Positions 26,265 through 34,738 of a stretch of 64,000 bases of DNA are shown one piece after another. This DNA comes from Bacteroidota bacterium. Lineage in GTDB: Bacteria; Bacteroidota; Bacteroidia; UBA7662. Under the pieces are notes generated by a model, which searched no databases, was not told where the DNA came from, and saw only the letters and a program-made list of their open reading frames with translations. The stretch is taken from positions 1 to 64,000 of the forward strand of contig VGFN01000001.1 in NCBI GenBank assembly GCA_016868875.1. The letters run 5' to 3'. The translations under genes were made by a program, and so were the position numbers. Each line of letters starts with the position of its first letter. Position 1 is the stretch's first letter.

Positions 26265-27722
26265 TTAACCCTCCAACTTGGCCCGTAACATTTCGGAGGC
26301 CTGTGCCGGTTGGACCTTGCCCCCTGTTTTTTTCATTAATTCACCCATAAACAATCCAAGAAGGCCCTTTTTACCGGAACGGTATTCCTCAACCTTGCTG
26401 GGCATGGATAACAAGACCTCTTCAACCATGATTTCCAAAGACGGTATATCAGAACTCTGCCCCAAATCCAATTCCGTGATAAGGTCATGGATCGATTTCG
26501 TAGGAGCTTCCAACCAAGCTGGCCATAAACTTTGAACAGCCTGATGGTGCGTCAAGACCCCCTCTTGCACGGCATCGATTAAGGAGGCCAAGGCCTTGGT
26601 TGTCAAAGGGAATTGCTGAATTTCCAAGGCGTGGGTATTCAGCCAAGTTTTGACCGGACCCATGGTCCAATTGGCAGCTTGTTTGTAATGCGGGGTCAAG
26701 GTAACCAAATGCTCAAACCACAAGGCCAGATGTTTTTGGTCACAGAGCACTGAGGCATCGTAAGCACTTAACCCATACACGGAAGTAAATCGCTCGAGCA
26801 GGACCTCCGGCAAGGGGGGCATGTTGGATTGGACCTTAGCAATTTGTTCCTCTCGTACCCAAATGGGCGGCAAATCCGGTTCCGGAAAATACCGATAATC
26901 GTTGGCGGCTTCCTTGGAGCGAAGCGAAAAAGTATTGTTAGCCTGGGCATCAAAAGAGCGGGTCTCGGAAACGATGGTTTCCCCCCTTTGGAGCAGTTCA
27001 ACTTGTCGCTGATATTCGAATTCAATCGCGCGTTGAACATGGCGCATGGAGTTCATGTTCTTAACTTCGACCTTCTGCCCAAAGGCCTCGGTTCCGCGTT
27101 GCCTCACCGAAATATTGGCATCACAGCGCAACGATCCTTCCTCCATATTCCCGTCACAAATCTCCAGATAACGTACCAAACGCCGAACCTCCGATAGGTA
27201 CTGGTAGGCTTCTCTCGCGGATCGAAGATCAGGCTCTGTAACAACTTCCAAGAGGGGTACCCCGCAACGATTCAAATCAATCAGGGTATCGTAAGGATCT
27301 TGATCGTGTATGCTTTTCCCGGCATCTTCTTCCATGTGGATCCTCGTAATCCCTACCCTTCTTCGAGTGCCGTCCTCCAAATTGAGATGAATATACCCGT
27401 TGTAAGCCAGGGGGGTAAGGTGTTGTGTGATTTGATACCCCTTGGGAAGGTCTGCGTAAAAATAGTTTTTGCGAGCAAACTCGTTGTAGGCTCGGATTTG
27501 ACAATTCATTGCCAATCCCAACAATATTCCATCCTCCAGGACTTGCTGGTTCAAGCGTGGCAAAGTACCTGGATGGCCCAAGGAAATAGGAGACAACAAG
27601 GTATTGGGCAAAGCGCCAAACTCCGTGCTATCCGAACAGAAAGCCTTGGATTGAGTATTCAATTGCACGTGAACCTCCAAGCCCACGACCAATTCATAAT
27701 CGACTAAAGTATCGCTGCTCAT
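26265..27722 (-). CDS. gatB: aspartyl/glutamyl-tRNA amidotransferase subunit B
   Basis: 485 residues. The family start YELVVGLEVHVQLNTQSKAFCSDSTEFG, the motif GHPGTLPRLN, ARKNYFYADLPKGYQITQ, EEDAGKSIHDQ, DLNRCGVPLLEVVTEPDLRS and EVKNMNSMRHVQRAIEFEYQRQ are present, followed by the YqeY-like C-terminal helical domain. GatB is the kinase/tRNA-binding part of GatCAB, which converts Glu-tRNA(Gln) or Asp-tRNA(Asn) to Gln- or Asn-tRNA. Only 4 bases separate it from alaS, so the two translation genes are co-transcribed. gatA and gatC are elsewhere. Confidence 0.97.
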   Translation of the reverse strand: MSSDTLVDYELVVGLEVHVQLNTQSKAFCSDSTEFGALPNTLLSPISLGHPGTLPRLNQQVLEDGILLGLAMNCQIRAYNEFARKNYFYADLPKGYQITQHLTPLAYNGYIHLNLEDGTRRRVGITRIHMEEDAGKSIHDQDPYDTLIDLNRCGVPLLEVVTEPDLRSAREAYQYLSEVRRLVRYLEICDGNMEEGSLRCDANISVRQRGTEAFGQKVEVKNMNSMRHVQRAIEFEYQRQVELLQRGETIVSETRSFDAQANNTFSLRSKEAANDYRYFPEPDLPPIWVREEQIAKVQSNMPPLPEVLLERFTSVYGLSAYDASVLCDQKHLALWFEHLVTLTPHYKQAANWTMGPVKTWLNTHALEIQQFPLTTKALASLIDAVQEGVLTHHQAVQSLWPAWLEAPTKSIHDLITELDLGQSSDIPSLEIMVEEVLLSMPSKVEEYRSGKKGLLGLFMGELMKKTGGKVQPAQASEMLRAKLEG

Positions 27723-27726
27723 GAGG

Positions 27727-30405
27727 TTAAATTACGTGGGCTAGGTGTTGATGGGCTTGACGCATGGCCTCTTGAAGGCGCCGCGTGGCTTCTTGGGGTG
27801 GAAGATTCGTATTCGGTGCACCTGCCATGGCCAAATGGGCTTGTCCCCCACCTTGCCCCCCGAGGGGCTCAATGAGTTCACGCACCAATTTGCCGGCATT
27901 CCATTTTTGGGCTAATTCATCCCCCAAGGCACAAGCCATGTAGGTTTTGTCGTCCACAACCGCTCCCAAGACAACGCATGCCTTGGGCGCTGCCGTTCTA
28001 AGACGATTGGCCATCACCTTGAGGGCCTCCGCTTGCGTTGGCTCACAGGTTTGGACCAGCAATTGAAGGCCATTGCTGGAATGCTCCCAGGCCTTGCCCC
28101 ATTGTTCGATCCATTGATCCATCTGTTGTTGGTTCCACTGCTCCAATTTCTTGCGCATTTGGGAAAGCTCATGAACAGTTTTGCGCAACTGAGCGGGTAG
28201 GTCAGCCGGGTGCTTGAGGATTTCATGGGCTTCATGCAAGGAATGCAATTGCGCATCCACCCACTGCATGGCCGCTGTACCGCAAACCGCTTCGATTCGT
28301 CGTATGCCCGATGCCACTGCTGTTTCGGTGATGATCTTGAACCAGCCAATTTCTGCGGAATTTCGAACATGAGTCCCTCCACAAAGTTCCATGGAATAGA
28401 TACCTCCGAAAGAGATGACCCTGACCTTGTCGCCATATTTCTCCCCGAACAAAGCGGTCGCTCCCCTGTTCACCGCTTCCACCATAGGTAGTTCCCTTTC
28501 TTCGACCAAAGGCCAAGCCATGGACACCGCACGGTTCACCTCCCTTTCGATGGCCTTTAAATCATCTTGGCTGATTTTGGATGGTTGAGCAAAGTCGAAA
28601 CGCAACTGATCGTTAGCGACCAAGCTTCCCTTCTGTTGCACGTGATCTCCCAACTTCATCCGAAGGGCGCTATGCAGCAAATGCGTGGCGCTGTGATGCG
28701 AGGAGACTCCTTGACGCCATAGAGGGTGCACCGTAGCGACAAAATTCTGCTCGGGGTCTTGGGGCAATTGTTCCACCCGGTGAATCCACAAATTGTTTTC
28801 TTTAACAACGTCCAAAACTTGTACCTTAACACCGTCCTCTCCTACCAATTCTCCCCGATCTCCCACCTGTCCCCCGGATTCCGCATAGAAAGGGGTGGTC
28901 TCCAAAACAAGTTGGCTTTGTTCGCCTTCCGGACCAAGCACGGTTCTCCAACGGACGATTCGGGTCGAACAGCTACTTTGGTCATAACCCACGAACCTAC
29001 CGTTCAAGGTGAGATCTCCTGAAGCCCAATCTGCCCATACCCAATCCCCTGCACTGGATTTGGTGGCGACACGAGAACGTTCCCGTTGCACGGCCATGGC
29101 TTTCTCGAAACCAGGCTGGTCCATGCGGTACCCTTTTTCAGAAAGAACCAATGCGGTCAAATCTGCAGGAAAACCGTAGGTGTCCAGTAATTCAAAGGCG
29201 GTGTCACCGTCCATGACCCCACCAGAGGCTGGGCCACTTTCGGAGACCCATAAATCAATGCGCAGCAAACCTTTGGCCAATGTCCTCAAGAAATTACTTT
29301 CTTCGGCCAGCAAGGTCTGTTCGATGAGGGTTTGCTCCCGTTTGAGTTGAGGCAATACCTCCCCCAATTGCTCCACCAGTACCGGAATCAAGGCGTGCAT
29401 GGTCGGTTCACCCAAACCCAAGTAGGTGTACCCGTATCGAATTGCTCTCCTCAGGATGCGTCGGCATACGTAGCCGGCCTTGGCATTGGAGGGCAATTGC
29501 CCATCCGCAATAATCAACGCCACCGCCCGAAGATGGTCCGCCATAACCCTCATGGCTACATCCACTTGTTCATCCCCGGCATTGTAGGCCTTTCCACTGC
29601 GTTGTTCAATGGCCTTAATCAGCGGGCGGAAGACATCCGTATCGTAATTGCTGGAGGCCATGGCTACAGCTCGGCAAATTCTTTCAAATCCCATGCCGGT
29701 ATCGACATGCTTGGCCGGCAAAGCCTGCAGTTTGCCGTCAGCCATCCGCTGAAATTCCATAAATACCAAGTTCCATAGCTCGATGACTTGGGGATGGTCT
29801 TGGTTCACCAAGGTTGCTCCATCAATCTTTTGGCGTTCTTCATCGCTTCTTAGATCGATATGCATCTCGGAACAGGGCCCGCAGGGGCCGGTTTCACCCA
29901 TTTCCCAGAAATTATCCTTCTTGGAACCGGGGAGTATCCTCCTCTCATCCATCCACTTGGTCCAGTAACGACGAGCGTCGGCATCTGCACCCAAACCATC
30001 GCCCTCGTCCCCCCCAAAATAGGTCACGTACAAACGCTCTGGATCCAGGCCATAAGGACCGGTCATCAACTCCCAAGCCCAGGCGATCGCATCCTCTTTG
30101 AAATAATCTCCAAAGGACCAATTCCCCAACATTTCGAAAAGGGTATGATGGTACGTGTCTTTACCCACATCTTCCAAATCGTTGTGTTTACCCGAAACCC
30201 TCAAACATGGTTGGCTATCGGCTATCCGAGCATATTGGACCGGACGGTTGCCCAAAAAGAGATCTTTGAACTGATTCATCCCGGCATTGGTGAAGAGCAG
30301 GCTTGGATCACCTTGAATTAACAAGGAGGCAGGCGTTGCCACATGGTGCCCTTTGGATGCAAAGAAGTTCAAAAAGGTTTGGCGTATGTCCGCTGACGTC
30401 ATCAT
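27727..30405 (-). CDS. alaS: alanyl-tRNA synthetase
   Basis: 892 residues, full length. N-terminal class II catalytic domain (IRQTFLNFFASKGHHVATPASLLIQGDPSLLFTNAGMNQFK, then GCGFERICRAV-like GMGFERICRAVAM), the editing domain with zinc ligands HHSATHLLH and the distal CGGTH, and a C-terminal coiled-coil plus DHH-like C-Ala domain (GGQGGGQAHLAMAG) are all in order. It charges tRNA(Ala) and hydrolyses mis-charged Ser or Gly. The divergent M23 peptidase gene begins 48 bases away, and the promoters must overlap. gatB follows 4 bases downstream. Confidence 0.98.
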   Translation of the reverse strand: MMTSADIRQTFLNFFASKGHHVATPASLLIQGDPSLLFTNAGMNQFKDLFLGNRPVQYARIADSQPCLRVSGKHNDLEDVGKDTYHHTLFEMLGNWSFGDYFKEDAIAWAWELMTGPYGLDPERLYVTYFGGDEGDGLGADADARRYWTKWMDERRILPGSKKDNFWEMGETGPCGPCSEMHIDLRSDEERQKIDGATLVNQDHPQVIELWNLVFMEFQRMADGKLQALPAKHVDTGMGFERICRAVAMASSNYDTDVFRPLIKAIEQRSGKAYNAGDEQVDVAMRVMADHLRAVALIIADGQLPSNAKAGYVCRRILRRAIRYGYTYLGLGEPTMHALIPVLVEQLGEVLPQLKREQTLIEQTLLAEESNFLRTLAKGLLRIDLWVSESGPASGGVMDGDTAFELLDTYGFPADLTALVLSEKGYRMDQPGFEKAMAVQRERSRVATKSSAGDWVWADWASGDLTLNGRFVGYDQSSCSTRIVRWRTVLGPEGEQSQLVLETTPFYAESGGQVGDRGELVGEDGVKVQVLDVVKENNLWIHRVEQLPQDPEQNFVATVHPLWRQGVSSHHSATHLLHSALRMKLGDHVQQKGSLVANDQLRFDFAQPSKISQDDLKAIEREVNRAVSMAWPLVEERELPMVEAVNRGATALFGEKYGDKVRVISFGGIYSMELCGGTHVRNSAEIGWFKIITETAVASGIRRIEAVCGTAAMQWVDAQLHSLHEAHEILKHPADLPAQLRKTVHELSQMRKKLEQWNQQQMDQWIEQWGKAWEHSSNGLQLLVQTCEPTQAEALKVMANRLRTAAPKACVVLGAVVDDKTYMACALGDELAQKWNAGKLVRELIEPLGGQGGGQAHLAMAGAPNTNLPPQEATRRLQEAMRQAHQHLAHVI

Positions 30406-30414
30406 AGTGCAATC

Positions 30415-30447
30415 TTGGAGATGAAAGGTCGAAATTACTTAATTTTG
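30415..30447 (+). promoter_or_regulatory. promoter TTG-N22-TAATTTTG for the M23 peptidase-merR unit
   Basis: TTG at 30415-30417 and an exact TAnnTTTG box at 30440-30447, separated by 22 bases, within the range described for Bacteroidota -33/-7 promoters. The ATG at 30453 follows the box by only 5 bases, so transcription should start at or within a few bases of the start codon. Confidence 0.55.
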
Positions 30448-30452
30448 GGCAA

Positions 30453-31427
30453 ATGGCTCGTCCACGTTACGAATTCAACCCGGTCAAATTGGTCTTTGAG
30501 CAGGTCAAAATGCCCTGGCAACGCCAATTACTCTCGCTCTTGGGTTTTTTCTCGGTGGCCGTTGTCTCCTCGGTTGTGGTCATATCCCTGGCTTATACCT
30601 TTTTGGATTCGCCCAAAGAAAAAAAACTCAAAGAAGAACTGGCCGAAATGGAACTGCGATATGAGGCATTGGACGAGCGAACACGACTCATGCGCGCAGC
30701 CTTGAAAGACTTGGAACAAAGAGACCTCAATATTTACCGGGTAATTTTTGAGGCGGATCCCATTCCCAACGAAACCATCAGGTCCAAAGAGCAAATTAAC
30801 GCCTACAAGTACCTAGCCCAATACGAATACGGCCCTTTGATGGCGACTACTTCGCTCAAAATAGACGCCCTCAGCCGCGAAATGGTCGCACAATCCAAAT
30901 CCTATGACGAATTAAGTCGTCATATAAAGAACAAAAACGCCTTGCTCGAAGCAATGCCTGCCATTCAGCCCATGGCGTTTCGTGGCAAAAACCGCGGTGA
31001 ATTGGTCTCTGGTTTTGGATACCGAATTGACCCCATTTACAAATCGGCCAAATTTCATGAAGGCTTAGATTTCGCTGCTCCCATTTCAGCTCCAGTTTAC
31101 GCCACCGGAAACGGTCAAGTCAAAGAACTTGTGCATTTAGATAAAGGTTATGGGAATTTCCTGGTGATTGATCACGGATTTGGCTATCAGACCAAATACG
31201 CTCATTTGTCGCGATTTGAAGTACAGAAAGGTCAAATCGTCAAACGGGGACAGTTGATTGGCAGAGTTGGTAATACGGGCAAGAGCACGGGACCACATCT
31301 TCACTATGAAGTAATCAAGGGTGGAAGGAAAATGAACCCAGTATACTTTATTTTTAACGATATGTCGCCCGATCAGCATGACCAACTCATAACCAAGGCT
31401 TCTCAAGCTAACCAATCCCTTGACTAA
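30453..31427 (+). CDS. M23 (LytM) family peptidoglycan endopeptidase, membrane-anchored
   Basis: 324 residues. One N-terminal membrane helix (about residues 28-50), a coiled-coil-like stalk (55-165, EKKLKEELAEMELRYEALDERTRLM) and a C-terminal LytM domain. Zinc motifs are intact: KFHEGLDFAA (His and Asp), YAHLS, and HLHYEV, so the peptidase should be active, unlike degenerate EnvC/NlpD-type LytM domains. It cleaves peptidoglycan cross-links in the periplasm, in growth or division. Its stop TAA shares one base with the ATG of the following MerR regulator gene. The gene is divergent from alaS. Confidence 0.93.
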   Translation: MARPRYEFNPVKLVFEQVKMPWQRQLLSLLGFFSVAVVSSVVVISLAYTFLDSPKEKKLKEELAEMELRYEALDERTRLMRAALKDLEQRDLNIYRVIFEADPIPNETIRSKEQINAYKYLAQYEYGPLMATTSLKIDALSREMVAQSKSYDELSRHIKNKNALLEAMPAIQPMAFRGKNRGELVSGFGYRIDPIYKSAKFHEGLDFAAPISAPVYATGNGQVKELVHLDKGYGNFLVIDHGFGYQTKYAHLSRFEVQKGQIVKRGQLIGRVGNTGKSTGPHLHYEVIKGGRKMNPVYFIFNDMSPDQHDQLITKASQANQSLD

Positions 31428-31804
31428 TGAAAGAAAATGCAAAAAATAATGATGTAGAGAATATTGATTCTATCAATTTAAAGCAATACTTCTCTATTCA
31501 AGAGGTTTCCTCCCAGCTAGACCTTAGCCCGTCCTTGTTGCGTTATTGGGAAGGAGAATTCCCCATGCTCCAACCCCGAAAGAATCGCAAGGGAAACCGC
31601 ATGTACACCCGCAAAGACCTGGACCTATTAGTTCAAATCAAATACCTTCTCAAGGAGCGCAAATTCACCATCAAAGGCGCTTTGGCCAATCTATCCGCGA
31701 ACGGTTCCCAAATACCCACCACCATAAGCCTGAAAGAACGATTAATGCAAATTAGGGAGGGTTTACTCGAACTCAAAAAGACCCTGGATCAGGAAACGCC
31801 TTGA
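31427..31804 (+). CDS. MerR-family transcriptional regulator
   Basis: 125 residues. The N-terminal winged helix is KQYFSIQEVSSQLDLSPSLLRYWEGEFPMLQPRKNRKGNRMYTRKDLDLLVQIKYLL, the standard MerR recognition segment with RYWE and YTRKDL. After it lies a short helix (LKERLMQIREGLLELKKTL) that would dimerise; there is no effector domain or metal-binding Cys, as is usual in the short Bacteroidota MerR proteins found beside M23 peptidases. It overlaps the M23 gene by one base. Its stop lies 32 bases inside the end of the convergent fbp gene. The target is unknown; the M23 gene is a natural candidate. Confidence 0.9.
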   Translation: MKENAKNNDVENIDSINLKQYFSIQEVSSQLDLSPSLLRYWEGEFPMLQPRKNRKGNRMYTRKDLDLLVQIKYLLKERKFTIKGALANLSANGSQIPTTISLKERLMQIREGLLELKKTLDQETP

Positions 31805-32798
31805 GAAACCATTCCACCTTTTCGACCATTTTTTTAGATCCCAGCACAACAGGAGTCCGTTGGTGCAAACCCCATGGTTCAATTTCCAAAATGCGATTTT
31901 TACCATCACTCGCTTTCCCGCCGGCCTGTTCGACCACGAAGGCCATAGGATTGCATTCATAGCCTAAACGTAACTTGCCTTTGGGCGCTTTGCCCGTGGC
32001 GGGGTATATAAAAACCCCTCCTTTGAGAAGATTTCGGTGAAAATCAGCCACCATGGACCCAATATACCTGGAATTGTAAGGCCGAGAACTGGGCTCATCG
32101 TAAGCCTGGCAATATTTGATGTATTGTTTAATTCCCTGAGGGAAATGAATGTAATTTCCCTCATTCACCGAATAAATTTTGCCGTCATCCGGAATCCGCA
32201 TTTTGGGATGCGATAAGCAGAATTCCCCTATAGACGGGTCCAGGGTGAAACCGTTCACCCCATGGCCCGTAGTGTAAACCATCATGGTGGATGACCCGTA
32301 AACGACGTAGCCGGCAGCAACCTGGTGCATACCCTTCTGAAGACAATCCATCAATAAGCCTGGACCACTTTCAGAAACCCGGCGGTAAATCGAAAAAATA
32401 GTCCCCACCGATACGTTGACATCAATATTGGAGGAACCATCCAGGGGATCGATCATTACGACGTATTTGGCATCTGCCGAAACCTGCCCATCAATGGGCA
32501 AAATATCGTCATCCTCTTCGGATGCGAATACACAACATTCCCCACCTGCGGTCAAGGCCGCTTTGAACTGCTCGTTGGCGAAGATGTCCAGTTTCTTGAC
32601 CTTCTCACCTTGAACATTGGTTTCCCCTGTATCTCCGAGAATATTCACCAAACCAGCCTTGTTGACCTCCCTGTTGACGACTTTGGAGGCGATTCCGATA
32701 TCGCGTAGCAAGCGGGATAATTGCCCTTTGGAGTAAGGAAACTCCGATTGACGCTCAATGATGAACTGGCCCAAGGTAGTTATGCGCTGGTTATTCAT
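31773..32798 (-). CDS. fbp: fructose-1,6-bisphosphatase, class I
   Basis: 341 residues. Metal-binding and substrate motifs of the class I enzyme are visible: FASEEDDDILPI, MIDPLDGSSNIDVNVSVGTIFSIYRR, GYVVYGSSTMMVYTTG, the fructose-phosphate site RYIGSMVADFHRNLLKGGVFIYP and KLRLGYECNPMAFVVEQAGGKASDG. It makes fructose-6-phosphate in gluconeogenesis, fitting a heterotroph living on acids, fatty acids or amino acids. Tail-to-tail overlap of 32 bases with the merR gene. It is divergent from the aminotransferase gene with 54 bases between. Confidence 0.97.
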   Translation of the reverse strand: MNNQRITTLGQFIIERQSEFPYSKGQLSRLLRDIGIASKVVNREVNKAGLVNILGDTGETNVQGEKVKKLDIFANEQFKAALTAGGECCVFASEEDDDILPIDGQVSADAKYVVMIDPLDGSSNIDVNVSVGTIFSIYRRVSESGPGLLMDCLQKGMHQVAAGYVVYGSSTMMVYTTGHGVNGFTLDPSIGEFCLSHPKMRIPDDGKIYSVNEGNYIHFPQGIKQYIKYCQAYDEPSSRPYNSRYIGSMVADFHRNLLKGGVFIYPATGKAPKGKLRLGYECNPMAFVVEQAGGKASDGKNRILEIEPWGLHQRTPVVLGSKKMVEKVEWFLKAFPDPGSF

Positions 32799-32852
32799 AG
32801 GCTTATTTAATGTTAATTGTGAAAGCCAAGATAATACCTTTATGCGGTGAAC

Positions 32853-33665
32853 ATGCTTGACCGAGGACAGCGCTATGGAGATGGTTTCTTCGATACTATG
32901 TTGTTGAAGGAAGGAAAACCAGTTTGGGCTCTAGCCCATTGGGACCGTATGGTATCGGCGGCAAAAACTTTGGATCTAGCCTGGCCATTCCATGGCAAAT
33001 CACCGGAATTAACCTTAACGGATTTATACAGCGAATGGCTTCAAGAGTTACAAAACAATTGGATCAAGGCAGATCGACCATCCATTGCCAAAGTTAGAAC
33101 CGTTGTTTGGCGGGCCGGAGATGGGGATTTTACACCTCCTACCGAGCGATTCGAATGCCGCATCTCAGTTCATCCCGTGGAGTTAAAAATTGAAAAATCC
33201 TTTCGGTTAGGACCTTCAACGGTAGTCCAATGCCCTCCCCTAATTCCTTGGATCAAAAGTCTCTCCGCGATGCCATACGTTTTGGCTGCAAATTTTGCAA
33301 AAAAACAAGGATGGGATGATGCCTTGCTTGTTAATTCGCGGGGAAACTTTATCGAAAGTAGCCGGTCCAATCTGTTTTATTGGGTGGATGGAATTTGTTA
33401 TACCCCTTCGTTCATGGAAGGTTGTTTGCCTGGAATCGCTGCCCAATATTTGACAAAATTCCTTTCAAAAAATGGGAATACGGTTCAATATGCTGCCGCA
33501 ACTTACCAGACTCTCCGCGAAGCCTCTGCTATTTGGTTAACCAATTCGATTCGAGGCATCACCCAGGTCCGCTATTGGGATGATTATGCTCTTGGTCAGG
33601 ATCCAAATTTAGACCTGGCCGCTGCTGCAAACGAAGGAATACAAGGTGGATCAGAGCTCCCTTGA
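32853..33665 (+). CDS. class IV aminotransferase, aminodeoxychorismate-lyase-like
   Basis: About 270 residues, a fold-type IV PLP enzyme. The opening DRGQRYGDGFFDT matches the family start seen in PabC and branched-chain aminotransferases. SKVRTVVWRAG-like sequence (AKVRTVVWRAGDGDFTP), SLSAMPYVLAANFAKKQGWDDALLVNSRGNFIESSRSNLFYWVDGICYTPSFMEGCLPGIA and the catalytic Lys in NFAKKQ support a PLP enzyme. Aminodeoxychorismate lyase (folate) or D-amino-acid aminotransferase are both possible. ATG 32853 is chosen; a GTG at 32847 would add two residues. A TACCTTTA near-match to the -7 box lies at 32835-32842. The end overlaps fmt by 15 bases. Confidence 0.82.
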   Translation: MLDRGQRYGDGFFDTMLLKEGKPVWALAHWDRMVSAAKTLDLAWPFHGKSPELTLTDLYSEWLQELQNNWIKADRPSIAKVRTVVWRAGDGDFTPPTERFECRISVHPVELKIEKSFRLGPSTVVQCPPLIPWIKSLSAMPYVLAANFAKKQGWDDALLVNSRGNFIESSRSNLFYWVDGICYTPSFMEGCLPGIAAQYLTKFLSKNGNTVQYAAATYQTLREASAIWLTNSIRGITQVRYWDDYALGQDPNLDLAAAANEGIQGGSELP

Positions 33666-34679
33666 GCAAATCTGGCCCATGACATCACTATGGCCTCGTA
33701 AATATGCATCGACGGGCATTGACCTCGAATTTTCAGGCTTGATTTGTTTGATTCTCAGCCATGAACTTTGGGTTTTTATCCACCACTTGTTACCAAGGGT
33801 TAGGCAGTAACCCGGCACAACAGTTTGAGCAAGAAACTTATCAGGACTAATCCCGTTTACATTCTCCTTTGGTAAAGTAGATTCCCATAAAGGTTCCTCC
33901 TCTGTGGCGTCAATAAGTACAATTCGCGTTCCATTCAAAAACGTATAGGCCCCAGGATATGGAGCAAAAGCCCTAAGGAAATTCACCAAACTCTGGGAAT
34001 CCTTGCTCCAATCAATTAAGGCATCATCACGTTGAATTTTTGGGGCCTTATTTAAAGTGTTTTGATCTAGATTAAACTGATCCTGTGGTCTCAATTGATA
34101 ATTGCAATCAAAAATTTTAGGAACAGCCTTCACCAATAATTTACCACCTTCAACGGCCATCCTATCGTGGAGGTTTCCGGCATTCCAATCCTTGGGAATA
34201 TCTAATTTTACTGAGTCCAAAACATCACCTGTATCAATTTCATATTGAATTTTAAAAACAGTTAAACCTGTTTGCCTATAGCCCAAACGCAAAGCCCAAT
34301 GAATTGGGGCAGCGCCCCTTAGATCTGGCAATATGGACGCATGCAAATTCCAAGTCCCGCCTGGGGGAACTTCAATGATCTCTTTGGGTAACATCCTAAA
34401 GGCAACCACCAACATAAAATCAGGATTAGACTCCTTTAATTCTTGTATAAATAAAGGATCTTTGAGCGAGACAGGTTGCCAAACAGGAATATTGTGCAAC
34501 AGAGCCAGCTCTTTAACTGGTGAAGCCTTGAGTTTCATGCCCCTTCCAGAAACCTTGTCTGTGGAGGTAACCACCGCATACGGTTCAAAACCAGCGTCCA
34601 ACAAGGCCAACAAAGAAGCCGCAGCAAATTCAGGGGTACCCCAAAAAATAAATCGTAAATTTGTCCTACTATTGGTCAT
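33651..34679 (-). CDS. fmt: methionyl-tRNA formyltransferase
   Basis: About 342 residues, slightly longer than usual (310-320). N-terminal formyltransferase fold: FIFWGTPEFAAASLLALL, VVTSTDKVSGRGMKLKASPVKELA, the catalytic Asn-His of GTWNLHASILPDLRGAAPIHWAL and Asp of YEIDTGDVL. The C-terminal OB-like domain binds tRNA. It formylates Met-tRNA(fMet) for initiation. ATG 34679 is preferred over upstream candidates because an AGGAGG sequence lies 3 bases ahead and the fold begins nine residues later. It overlaps the convergent aminotransferase gene by 15 bases. It may be co-transcribed with namZ upstream. Confidence 0.95.
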   Translation of the reverse strand: MTNSRTNLRFIFWGTPEFAAASLLALLDAGFEPYAVVTSTDKVSGRGMKLKASPVKELALLHNIPVWQPVSLKDPLFIQELKESNPDFMLVVAFRMLPKEIIEVPPGGTWNLHASILPDLRGAAPIHWALRLGYRQTGLTVFKIQYEIDTGDVLDSVKLDIPKDWNAGNLHDRMAVEGGKLLVKAVPKIFDCNYQLRPQDQFNLDQNTLNKAPKIQRDDALIDWSKDSQSLVNFLRAFAPYPGAYTFLNGTRIVLIDATEEEPLWESTLPKENVNGISPDKFLAQTVVPGYCLTLGNKWWIKTQSSWLRIKQIKPENSRSMPVDAYLRGHSDVMGQICSREL

Positions 34680-34738
34680 AGGCCTCCTCATCATTAAGTC
34701 TATCAAATTGTTAGGGAACCAACGTATCCCACTTGCGC

